This document shows positions 9,507 through 16,663 of a stretch of 64,000 bases of DNA, piece after piece. This stretch comes from Streptomyces albiflavescens. GTDB taxonomy: Bacteria > Actinomycetota > Actinomycetes > Streptomycetales > Streptomycetaceae. Both the position numbers and the translations under genes were made by a program. Below the pieces are notes generated by a model that was given only the letters and a program-made list of their open reading frames with translations, was not told where the DNA came from and did no database searches. The first letter of the stretch is position 1. Each line of letters opens with the position of its first letter. The stretch lies in assembly GCF_014645835.1 (NCBI RefSeq), contig NZ_BMMM01000001.1, forward strand, positions 855,962 to 919,961. The letters run 5' to 3'.

Positions 9507-12092
9507 CTACTGGCCGATCACCAGGTCCTCGGTGGGCAGTGTCTGGCAGGCCAGCCGCCAGCCCGCCGCCAACTCGTCGGCGGAGAACATCCCCCGGTCG
9601 TCGGTCTCGTAGGCGCCGGAGAGCACCCGCACCCGACAGGTACCGCAAGCGCCTTCGCCGCACGACTGGGGCAACGCGACGCCGACGGCGTTGGCGGCGT
9701 CAAGGACCGTCTGCCCGGGGCTGCACGGGAACGCCGGGGCACTGCCGACCGTACCGATCATGAACTCGGTGACACCGGCCGCCGCGGCGGCGACGGCGAT
9801 GGCGTGCGCCTTCTCCCGGCGGGTCTCCTTGCTCCGGCCCGACACGAACGCCTCGGTGTGGATGGCCTCTCGCGGCACCCCCAGTTCTGTCAGGCGGCCG
9901 ATCAGGTCCTGCATCATGGGCGCCGGCCCGCACAGGTGCACGCGGGTCGTCAGGCCTACGTGGGGCCGCAGCTCGTCCAGACCGATCCGTCCCTCCCGTT
10001 CGGTGACGAAGATCGACACCGCCAGCCCCGGCAGCCGGGACCGCAGCGCCGCGATCTCCGGCCCGAACAGCACCTCGTCCTCGGTCCGGTAGCTCGCCAG
10101 CAAGACGATCCGCCCCGTGTGACCGGCGTCGGCGGCCGCGAGCAGGACACTCATCAGCGGGGTGATCCCGACGCCCCCGGCGATGAGCAGGAGTGTGTCC
10201 GCCTCGGTGCCTGGATCCCAGGTGAACTCACCGTGCGGGCCGCTCACCCGCAACGCCAGCCCAGCCTCCAGTTCCTCATGCAGGAATCCCGAACCCAGGC
10301 CGTCCGGCTCGTGCTTCACAGCGATCTCCACGAAGCCGCTCTCCCCGGGGCTGCTGCAGATCGAGTACGACCGTTCGATCGGCTCGACGGCGACGGGCAG
10401 GGCGACCTTCACGTACTGCCCGGCGGCGAACGCGAACGGCATCGTGTCCCCGTCCAGGGGTTCGAAGCGGATCCTCCGGACCGTCGGAGTCAGCACCTCG
10501 ATGCCGGCCACACGCAGATAGCCCTCCCAGGGCGTGGCCGAATCGCGGGCCACCGCGCAGGAACGGATGGCCTGCCACATCGTCCCGAGCTGCCGCGGTT
10601 TCAGGACAGCGTTCGCCGCCATCAGCCCGCCCGCCAGCGCCCCCACCACGCCGGACCCCCAGGCATCCTGCCCGGCCACGACGAGGCCCTTGACCGGAGT
10701 ACGGCATCCCGCCCGAGCCGAGCGCAACCGCTGGGGAGTCGCCGCGAGTCCGTAGAAGGAGCCCAGCACGCTGTGCTGGTAGGTCTCGAACGACAGCGGC
10801 GTCGCCAGTTCGGCGAATGCGATCGTCTCCCGGAAGCCGGGCCACCGTGCGTCCAGGCGGGCGATCAGCCGGCCGGTCAGCTCGTCCTTGAACTTCCGGT
10901 AGCTGTCCGGCCGGTCGTTCTCGGGCGTCCCGCGCCACTGGTCGACCACCTTCGGATCGACGAGTTCCAGCAGCTCCACCGTGTGGAACCGGGCGGCGGG
11001 GTTGTTGAGCGACGCGAACGAGACGTACAGCGTGCCTTCCCCCGGAGGGCGATGAATGCTGTCGTACTCGTCGAGATCCGGCATGAACCAGTGGTTCTCG
11101 CCGCGCAGCCCGAACTCGGCCGGCGACCGGTTCAGTCCGAGAAACAGCATGACCGCCGACCGTTCCTCGGGCAGCTCCGTCAGTTCGTGGCTTTTCCCGA
11201 TCAGGCGGTACGTGTTGCGAACTCCGGCCGCCGAGACAACGGTGTCCGTCCGCACACGGTAGCGGCGCCCGGTGGCGGTGTCCTCGACGTCGACGCCGGC
11301 CACCTTGCCGCCCTCGACGACGACCTCATGAACCCTCTGCCGGGAGCGCAGCACCACGCCGTACCGCTGAAGGATCTCCAGAACGACCCGGTTGAGCTCC
11401 TGCGGGCCGCCCACGGGATGTGCGGTGCCTTCCATGAAGAAGGTCAGCGGGACCGCCGCGTGATAGCCGAACGCGCTCGATGCCGGCGGAGTGCCGTACA
11501 GCCCCCAGCGCGCGGCCAGAACGGCCCGCAGACGCGGATCGTGGAAACTGCGGGAAACCTGGTCCCGCAATGATCGGAACGTCGACGGGAAGAGCCGCTC
11601 GACGATGGGCGCACCCGCTTTTCGTACGCCGGCGGGAAACGAGGCGAAGACATTGCGCGCGGCCAGCCCGGCCATGGCCCAGCGAGTGGTCCGGAAGAAG
11701 CCGTCGATGGCGTCGGCCTCGGCGGGGAACCGTTCCTTCAGGCGCGCACGGAACCGTTCCTTCGTGGCGGGGACGGCGAACTCGAACTCCGGGAAGTGCA
11801 TTGCGTCGTAGTCGTCCGGCAGGGGCGAAAGCTGCGCCCGTCCGTCCGTCATGAACCCGAGGAACGGGCCGGCGCTCGCGCTCATGTAATGCAGCCCGGT
11901 GCCGAACCGGTATCGCCCGGCGCGGGAGAACTCGTGCGTCATCCCACCGAGCGTGTAGTGCTGTTCGAGGACGAGAACACGCTTCCCGCCGAACTGCGCG
12001 ATCGTGCGCGCCGCCGCGAGACCGCCCATACCCGACCCGATCACCACCACATCGGCTTCCTCGTCCGACACCATCGGCAACCCCCCAGTCAT
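9507..12092 (-). CDS. Tri-domain flavoenzyme: CrtI/retinol-saturase-like FAD oxidoreductase + ferredoxin-NAD(P) reductase + [2Fe-2S] ferredoxin
   Basis: The product is 861 residues in one uninterrupted frame. Residues 12-510 are a phytoene-desaturase/retinol-13,14-reductase-like FAD domain with dinucleotide motif GSGMGGLAAA. Residues 522-755 form a ferredoxin-NADP-reductase-like module with the flavin motif RSYS and nucleotide motif GGVGITPL. Residues 774-861 are a plant-type ferredoxin with ligands C811, C816, C819 and C849 (CGEGACGTC ... AC). Electrons would flow NAD(P)H to flavin to Fe-S, then perhaps to the FAD domain in cis or to a partner oxygenase. I chose the ATG at 12092 because GGAGG stands just upstream; the frame is open further upstream but non-homologous. 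It is divergent from a hydrolase gene. The substrate is unknown; an unsaturated isoprenoid or polyene is plausible. Confidence 0.85.
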   Translation of the reverse strand: MTGGLPMVSDEEADVVVIGSGMGGLAAARTIAQFGGKRVLVLEQHYTLGGMTHEFSRAGRYRFGTGLHYMSASAGPFLGFMTDGRAQLSPLPDDYDAMHFPEFEFAVPATKERFRARLKERFPAEADAIDGFFRTTRWAMAGLAARNVFASFPAGVRKAGAPIVERLFPSTFRSLRDQVSRSFHDPRLRAVLAARWGLYGTPPASSAFGYHAAVPLTFFMEGTAHPVGGPQELNRVVLEILQRYGVVLRSRQRVHEVVVEGGKVAGVDVEDTATGRRYRVRTDTVVSAAGVRNTYRLIGKSHELTELPEERSAVMLFLGLNRSPAEFGLRGENHWFMPDLDEYDSIHRPPGEGTLYVSFASLNNPAARFHTVELLELVDPKVVDQWRGTPENDRPDSYRKFKDELTGRLIARLDARWPGFRETIAFAELATPLSFETYQHSVLGSFYGLAATPQRLRSARAGCRTPVKGLVVAGQDAWGSGVVGALAGGLMAANAVLKPRQLGTMWQAIRSCAVARDSATPWEGYLRVAGIEVLTPTVRRIRFEPLDGDTMPFAFAAGQYVKVALPVAVEPIERSYSICSSPGESGFVEIAVKHEPDGLGSGFLHEELEAGLALRVSGPHGEFTWDPGTEADTLLLIAGGVGITPLMSVLLAAADAGHTGRIVLLASYRTEDEVLFGPEIAALRSRLPGLAVSIFVTEREGRIGLDELRPHVGLTTRVHLCGPAPMMQDLIGRLTELGVPREAIHTEAFVSGRSKETRREKAHAIAVAAAAAGVTEFMIGTVGSAPAFPCSPGQTVLDAANAVGVALPQSCGEGACGTCRVRVLSGAYETDDRGMFSADELAAGWRLACQTLPTEDLVIGQ

Positions 12093-12461
12093 CTGTCCTC
12101 CGAGGCGCCCAGATTGGCCGAACCGGCTTGACGTCGACTGAATGATCAGTGAAGGCCACCCGGAACCAGGTCCCGGTCTCATTCCATTCCCGTCCAGTGC
12201 GACGTCGTAGCTTTGCGCCGAGCGTGAGGGTGTGGAGCCGTGTCGTTCTTCGCTGAATTCATCCGCAAACCCACCACGGTCGCCGCGGTCACGCCTCCGG
12301 TTCGTCGACCGACGTGTCCGGACACTTCCGGCGGTCGACGTCGCGCCGGCGAACGTTCCCCGCAAGCGGGGTTCGAAGAAGTGGTCGTCAGCCGGACGGT
12401 ACGGGAGAACCGACACCCGCTCCGGTCCTTGTCGGCCGTCATCCGAAGGAGAGGTTGGTCC
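12093..12461. promoter_or_regulatory. Divergent intergenic region between fusion flavoenzyme and hydrolase
   Basis: This 369-bp region lies between the divergent starts at 12092 (minus) and 12462 (plus), so both promoters should be in it. Frames across it are extensions of the neighbouring genes without homology. I see a TTGACG hexamer near 12129 but no matching -10 box that I would defend, and no clear operator palindrome. Confidence 0.4.
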
Positions 12462-13184
12462 ATGGTGAGCGGGAAACCGACGATCGTGCTCGTACACGGA
12501 GCCTTTGCTGACAGCAGCGGCTTCAACGCCGTCGCCAAGCGGCTTGTCGCCGACGGCTATCCAGTGGTCGCCGCGCCGAATCCACTTCGAGGGCTCACCT
12601 TCGACGCGATCCACGTCAAGGCGCTGCTGGACAGCATCGAGGGACCGATCGTGCTGGTCGGGCACTCGTACGGCGGTGCGGTCATCTCCACTGCCGCCGA
12701 GGGAAACGCGAACGTGAAGGCACTGGTCTACCTGGCGGCGTTCGTGCCGGAGACGGGCGAGAGCGCGCAAGCACTGGTCGAGCGGTTCCCGGGCAGCACC
12801 GTGGGCGAGTCCCTGAAGCCTGTGCCGCTGCCCGACGGACAGGTGGACCTCTACATCGACCCGAAGGTCTTTCATCCCCATTTCGCAGCCGACGTGTCGG
12901 CAGAGGAAGCCGCCCTCTACTCGATCACGCAACGCCCGGCCACCGGCGCCGCCCTGGGCGAGCCCGCCACCGGTCCGCAGGCATGGCACACGATCCCGAA
13001 CTACAACCTGATCAGTGGCGCCGACAGGATCATCCCACCGGCCACGCAGGAGTTCATGGCCCAGCGCTCCGGCGCGAAGACCCAGGTGGTCGAGGGCGCT
13101 TCGCACATGGTGTTCGTCTCCCGGCCGGGCGCGACGGTGGCCCTCATCGAGAGGGCCGTAGAGGAGCAGACGCTCCCGCAATAG
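12462..13184 (+). CDS. Alpha/beta-fold hydrolase
   Basis: The product is a 240-residue single-domain alpha/beta hydrolase. It shows the oxyanion motif VLVHGAF near residue 10, the nucleophile elbow GHSYGG with S69, and the late histidine in EGASHMVF. The layout resembles the EstA/salicylate-esterase-like group common in actinomycetes. The ATG at 12462 follows AAGGAG by about ten bases; the longer open frame upstream has no homology. No signal peptide is visible, so it is probably cytoplasmic. It heads a small plus-strand set with the 2TM and DUF4188 genes and is divergent from the fusion flavoenzyme, which may act in the same pathway. The substrate is unknown. Confidence 0.85.
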   Translation: MVSGKPTIVLVHGAFADSSGFNAVAKRLVADGYPVVAAPNPLRGLTFDAIHVKALLDSIEGPIVLVGHSYGGAVISTAAEGNANVKALVYLAAFVPETGESAQALVERFPGSTVGESLKPVPLPDGQVDLYIDPKVFHPHFAADVSAEEAALYSITQRPATGAALGEPATGPQAWHTIPNYNLISGADRIIPPATQEFMAQRSGAKTQVVEGASHMVFVSRPGATVALIERAVEEQTLPQ

Positions 13185-13234
13185 CACCGCCGGTCATCGC
13201 AAGTGCATCGATCCAATGAACCATGGGAGGGAAA

Positions 13235-13444
13235 ATGCAGAAGAGCGAAAGGGCCATGAGGTGGGGCCTGCGGGTCCACTTTCTCTGGTACATCATCGCC
13301 AATGTGGCCCAGGTTGTGCTGTGGGCGATTCTCACACCCGACCACTTCCTCTGGCCCTTGTGGTCGATTCTGGGCTGGGGTATCGGGCTGGTGATCCACT
13401 TCTGGGTGATTCGTTCGAAGTCCCGATCACTCGTCCGGCCATGA
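13235..13444 (+). CDS. Small two-transmembrane (2TM-domain-like) membrane protein
   Basis: The product is 69 residues and begins MQKSERAMRWGLRVHFLWY. Two hydrophobic segments (about residues 14-32 and 40-58) are separated by a short turn containing HFLWPLWS, and the tail is basic. This looks like the 2TM-domain family of small bacterial membrane proteins, some of which are fused to kinases. The ATG at 13235 has GGGAGG four bases upstream; an in-frame ATG at 13223 overlaps that Shine-Dalgarno and is less likely. It lies 50 bp after the hydrolase gene and 34 bp before the DUF4188 gene, so co-transcription is likely. Its function is not known. Confidence 0.7.
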   Translation: MQKSERAMRWGLRVHFLWYIIANVAQVVLWAILTPDHFLWPLWSILGWGIGLVIHFWVIRSKSRSLVRP

Positions 13445-13478
13445 CCTGAACCATCGCAAGAAGGGCCAGAGAAGAATC

Positions 13479-13970
13479 ATGTCCGAGAAAGTGATTCCGG
13501 GTCGCAACACCGCCGCCGCCGAAGGCGACGTCGTCGTCTTCCACATCGGGCTACGGATCAACCGGCTGCGAGCATTCTCCAGCTGGTTGCCGGCATTTAT
13601 GTCGATGCCTCGCATGCTCCGTGAACTGTCGCAGGAAAAGACCAGCGGGCTTCTCGGTTACAAGGTGCTCTACGGCAGCCTCCGAGACTTCTACGTCGTC
13701 CAGTACTGGTCCGACAAGGAACGGCTCCTCGCCTACGCCCACCAGCAGGACAAGGAGCACCGGCCCGCATGGACGGCGTTCAACCGACGAGCACGTGCCG
13801 GGAAGGGTCATGTGGGTATCTGGCACGAGACGTTCATCGTCCCGGCAGGCTCCTACGAATCGGTGTACGTCGACATGCCCGCATACGGCCTCGGCGCCGC
13901 GACAGGTGTCGTACCGATCGGTCGGCGCGGCGACACGGCGGCCCAGCGTCTGAGGGCGGCAGAGAGGTAG
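13479..13970 (+). CDS. DUF4188-like (monooxygenase-related) protein
   Basis: The product is 163 residues and resembles DUF4188 proteins, which are related to phenylacetaldoxime-dehydratase and ABM-type haem or monooxygenase folds. The region from VVVFHIGLRINRL to VQYWSDKERLLAYA, followed by HRPAWTAF and GIWHETFIVPAGSYESVY, is the characteristic part. There are no membrane segments. The ATG at 13479 follows AGAGAAG. It is the last gene of the small set with the hydrolase and the 2TM protein. A catalytic role in oxidative metabolism together with the divergent flavoenzyme is possible but is only an inference from position. Confidence 0.7.
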   Translation: MSEKVIPGRNTAAAEGDVVVFHIGLRINRLRAFSSWLPAFMSMPRMLRELSQEKTSGLLGYKVLYGSLRDFYVVQYWSDKERLLAYAHQQDKEHRPAWTAFNRRARAGKGHVGIWHETFIVPAGSYESVYVDMPAYGLGAATGVVPIGRRGDTAAQRLRAAER

Positions 13971-14018
13971 GCGTCCGTTCCGCGAGGATCGCTCACACTG
14001 AACCGCCCTGGCTCGTAT

Positions 14019-14036
14019 GGAGACCACGTGGTCTCC
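14019..14036. repeat. 18-bp perfect palindrome GGAGACCACGTGGTCTCC
   Basis: The sequence equals its own reverse complement across all 18 bases. It begins 49 bp after the DUF4188 stop codon. As RNA it could fold into a 7-bp stem with an ACGT loop, but no T-run follows. It could be an operator of a dimeric regulator whose gene is not adjacent, or a weak terminator. Confidence 0.6.
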
Positions 14037-14419
14037 GCACCGCAGTGCACCCGAGTACGAGGGTGTCGGCCAGGCTTGCCGGGCGCCGAGGAGGCGAACG
14101 CCGACGTTCCAGGCGCGCGCCGATGGACTACGAGTGGATTTGGAAGCGTACGAGAAGAACAGCCGGCGCCGGGATGAGCCATCCCGGCACCGACCACTTC
14201 TATTTCGGCGTTCGGGCCCAGTCGAGCTCGACATCCTCCAGGCGGAAGCAGTGTGGATAACGCACCGCAAGCCAACTCGCAGTCACCGCACCGCCCGCGT
14301 CAGGACTCGCACGCCAACACCGCAGATCACGGACCAAGATCCGGACCGGGTGCGGACCAACTCGGCTCAGCAGCAGACGATTCCGCCCTTTGCCGCAGGT
14401 CAGAGGTGATGGTGAGCGG

Positions 14420-14480
14420 GTACCACCAGCAGGCGAAGAACCTCCTGGTGTCTTACTCGCCGCGGAAGCTCGGCTTCTTC
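14420..14480 (+). repeat. 61-bp dispersed repeat, copy A
   Basis: This is one of three same-strand copies (also 33864-33924 and 38997-39057). Counted by eye, it matches copy C at 53 of 61 bases and copy B at 51 of 61. In the plus frame it reads KNLLVSYSPRKLGFF followed by TGA at 14481. Several differences between copies fall at synonymous third positions, suggesting the repeat was once the end of a coding sequence. I cannot name the parent protein. Confidence 0.75.
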
Positions 14481-14494
14481 TGAAGGCACGGGCA

Positions 14495-14532
14495 AAGGCG
14501 CCTGACCTAGGCTTTTGCCCGTCAGGCGCCTT
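14495..14532. terminator. Strong hairpin downstream of repeat copy A
   Basis: AAGGCGCCTGAC (14495-14506) pairs perfectly with GTCAGGCGCCTT (14521-14532) around a 14-base loop. A second complementary pair, GGGCAAA (14490-14496) and TTTGCCC (14514-14520), interleaves with it, so the RNA could form alternative or pseudoknotted structures. It probably acts as a factor-independent terminator; a similar hairpin (39074-39103) follows copy C. Confidence 0.7.
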
Positions 14533-14608
14533 CCGCTGCACCCGCCCGGAGGAGAGACCGGTGTCTGCTCCGATGCGAGCCCGGCGATGGTGCGTTCGAC
14601 CCGTGGAT

Positions 14609-16642
14609 TCAGATCGTTCGGCAGAGGCGGGCCGCGTCCAGCATCGCGGCGTGGACGTTTCTGCTCGCCACCGCATCCCCTATGCGGAACAGCTGGAAGG
14701 TACCGTCCTCGTTCCGCACCACCGACTGGGGCCGACGGGCGAGCAGGTCCTCCAGGTCTACGGCTCCCAAGTTGCTGGAGGAACCGAGCAGTTCGTCATA
14801 GAGTTCCTGGACGGGATCGGTGCCCAACTCGGCCACGACCGCGTCGAAAGTGCGGTGCTCGCGGAACTCGAAGCCGTCCACGCCGAGTTCCGCCGCCAAC
14901 CCCTGCGGCGTGCCGGTGACCCCGAGCAGCCGTCGCAGGACGGTGATCGTGACGCTGTTCTCCGCCAGTGAGTTGAAGTAGCCGGATGCCGTGAGCGAGC
15001 CCACGTCGGGGGAGAGCGTTCGCTCCGGTGTGACGATCTCGACGGTGGCGCCTTCTGCGACGAGGGCCTCCACGGCGTCGAGTGCCTGGTTTCCGCCGTG
15101 GTCGTCGTAGACCATCACACGCCCCTGCGGCCGTCGCACCCCCCCGAGCACGTCCCAGGTGTCATGGATCAGACCCGCTCCAGGAATACGGGGCGCCGCA
15201 GGAGTGCCACCGGTCGCCACCATGACGACGTCCCAGGCCTGCCGGAGAAGCGCCCGGCCGTCGACGTAGCTGTTCAACGAAATCGGAACGCCCAGACGAG
15301 CGAGCTGCTCGGTTCGCCAGTCGATGATGCCGCGCAGGTCGCGGCGGCGCGGGGCCCGTGAGGCAAGCAGCAGCTGTCCGCCCACCTTGTCCGCGGCCTC
15401 GAAGAGATGCACGTCGTGACCGCGCTCGGCCAGGACTCTGGATGCCTCCAGGCCGGCGGGTCCGGCGCCCACGACCGCTACGCGCTTTACCACGCTCGCG
15501 CGGTCGATGCGCTGAGGGACCTCCAACTCCCGTCCCGTGGAAGGGTTGTGCATGCAGAACGCCGCACCCGAGGCGTAGATGCCGTCGATGCACATGTTGG
15601 CGCCGACGCACGGCCGGATCTGGTCCGTACGGCCGTCGCGGACCTTGTTGGGCAGTTCGGGGTCGGCCATCAGCGCCCGCGTCATGCCGACGAGATCGAG
15701 GAGGCCCTCGGCGACGGCGTACCGTGCGGTGGCGACGTCGCTGATGCGGGCGGCGTGCATGACCGGGACGGAGAGCTTCTGCCTGATCCGGCCGGCGAAC
15801 TCCAGGTGCGGGGAGGCCGGGGTGGACATCGGCGGGATCGTGCGGGCCAGGTCGGCGTCTGTGCCGATCGAGCCCTTGATGAGGCTGATGAAGTCGATGC
15901 CGGCCTCGGTGATGTCCTGGGCGATGCGCAGCGCCTCGTCGGTCTCCAGACCGCCCTCGCGCTCCTCGTCGAAGGTCATGCGCGCGCCGATCACGAAGTC
16001 GGGGCCCACTGCTTCCCGTACGGCGCGGATGACCTGGAGCGGGTAGCGCATGCGGTTCTCGTACGAGCCGCCGTACTCGTCGTCGCGGTGATTCCAGAAC
16101 GGCGTCCAGAACGAGTCCAACAGGTGGCCCCACGCCATGAGTTCGATGCCGTCGAGGCCCGCGGACCGACATCGCTGGGCGACGACCACGAAGTCCTTCA
16201 GCACCCGGTCCAGGTCCCACTGCTCGGCCGCCTTGGTGAACGCGCGGTGCGCGGGTTCGCGGACGTTGCTCGCCGAGATGGCCGGGAGCCAGTGGTCGGT
16301 GTAGTTGCTGGTGCGGTGGCCGAGATGGGTGAGCTGGGTCATCACGGCCGCGCCCTGCTCGTGGACCTCGTCGGCGAGGCGGCGCAGCCAGGGCTCCGCC
16401 TCGTCCTTCCAGAGCTGGAGGTTGCCGAAGGCGGGCGCGCTGTCCCGGCTGACCAGCGCGCTGCCTCCGATCATGGTCAACGCGACGCCGCCCCGGGCCT
16501 TTTCGACGTGGTAGGCCCGGTAGCGGTCCTTGGGCAGGCCGTCCTCGCTGTAGGCGGGTTCGTGGGACGTGCTGACGATACGGTTGCGCAGGGTCAGGTT
16601 CTTCATGACGAACGGACTCATCAGGGGATCGTTGACGCTCAT
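14609..16642 (-). CDS. Old Yellow Enzyme/trimethylamine-dehydrogenase-like FMN-FAD oxidoreductase with altered Fe-S motif
   Basis: The product is 677 residues. The N-terminal TIM barrel (about 1-370) is of the OYE/2,4-dienoyl-CoA-reductase type, beginning MSPFVMKNLTLRNRIV, and is followed by an FAD/NAD(P) domain with VAVVGAGPAGLEASR near residue 390. In TMADH-type enzymes the linker carries a [4Fe-4S] site C-x2-C-x2-C-x11-C. Here it reads RPCVGANMC, then 11 residues, then C, so the second ligand is Ala (codon GCC). Relatives demethylate dimethylglycine, proline betaine or trimethylamine. It is the last gene of the operon MFS-amine oxidase-DapA-ALDH-OYE. The ATG at 16642 is preceded by GGGAGG. 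A methylated-amine demethylase role is inferred from the family and the nearby sox operon. Confidence 0.82.
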   Translation of the reverse strand: MSVNDPLMSPFVMKNLTLRNRIVSTSHEPAYSEDGLPKDRYRAYHVEKARGGVALTMIGGSALVSRDSAPAFGNLQLWKDEAEPWLRRLADEVHEQGAAVMTQLTHLGHRTSNYTDHWLPAISASNVREPAHRAFTKAAEQWDLDRVLKDFVVVAQRCRSAGLDGIELMAWGHLLDSFWTPFWNHRDDEYGGSYENRMRYPLQVIRAVREAVGPDFVIGARMTFDEEREGGLETDEALRIAQDITEAGIDFISLIKGSIGTDADLARTIPPMSTPASPHLEFAGRIRQKLSVPVMHAARISDVATARYAVAEGLLDLVGMTRALMADPELPNKVRDGRTDQIRPCVGANMCIDGIYASGAAFCMHNPSTGRELEVPQRIDRASVVKRVAVVGAGPAGLEASRVLAERGHDVHLFEAADKVGGQLLLASRAPRRRDLRGIIDWRTEQLARLGVPISLNSYVDGRALLRQAWDVVMVATGGTPAAPRIPGAGLIHDTWDVLGGVRRPQGRVMVYDDHGGNQALDAVEALVAEGATVEIVTPERTLSPDVGSLTASGYFNSLAENSVTITVLRRLLGVTGTPQGLAAELGVDGFEFREHRTFDAVVAELGTDPVQELYDELLGSSSNLGAVDLEDLLARRPQSVVRNEDGTFQLFRIGDAVASRNVHAAMLDAARLCRTI

Positions 16643-16663
16643 CCCACACCTCCCAGGGGTTTT

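Larger units (their letters stand above)
13971..14608. other. Intergenic region with palindrome, repeat copy A and strong hairpin
   Basis: This 638-bp gap lies between the DUF4188 gene (plus) and the 3' end of the OYE-type gene (minus). It holds an 18-bp perfect palindrome (14019-14036), the 61-bp repeat copy A (14420-14480) and a 12-bp-stem hairpin (14495-14532). Open frames between these show no family resemblance and look like non-coding or decayed sequence. Confidence 0.6.

Noticed and set aside
12093..13187. Open minus-strand frame continuing from the fusion flavoenzyme to 13187
   Set aside because: It has no homology upstream of 12092 and is the antisense shadow of the plus-strand hydrolase, while GGAGG marks the start at 12092.
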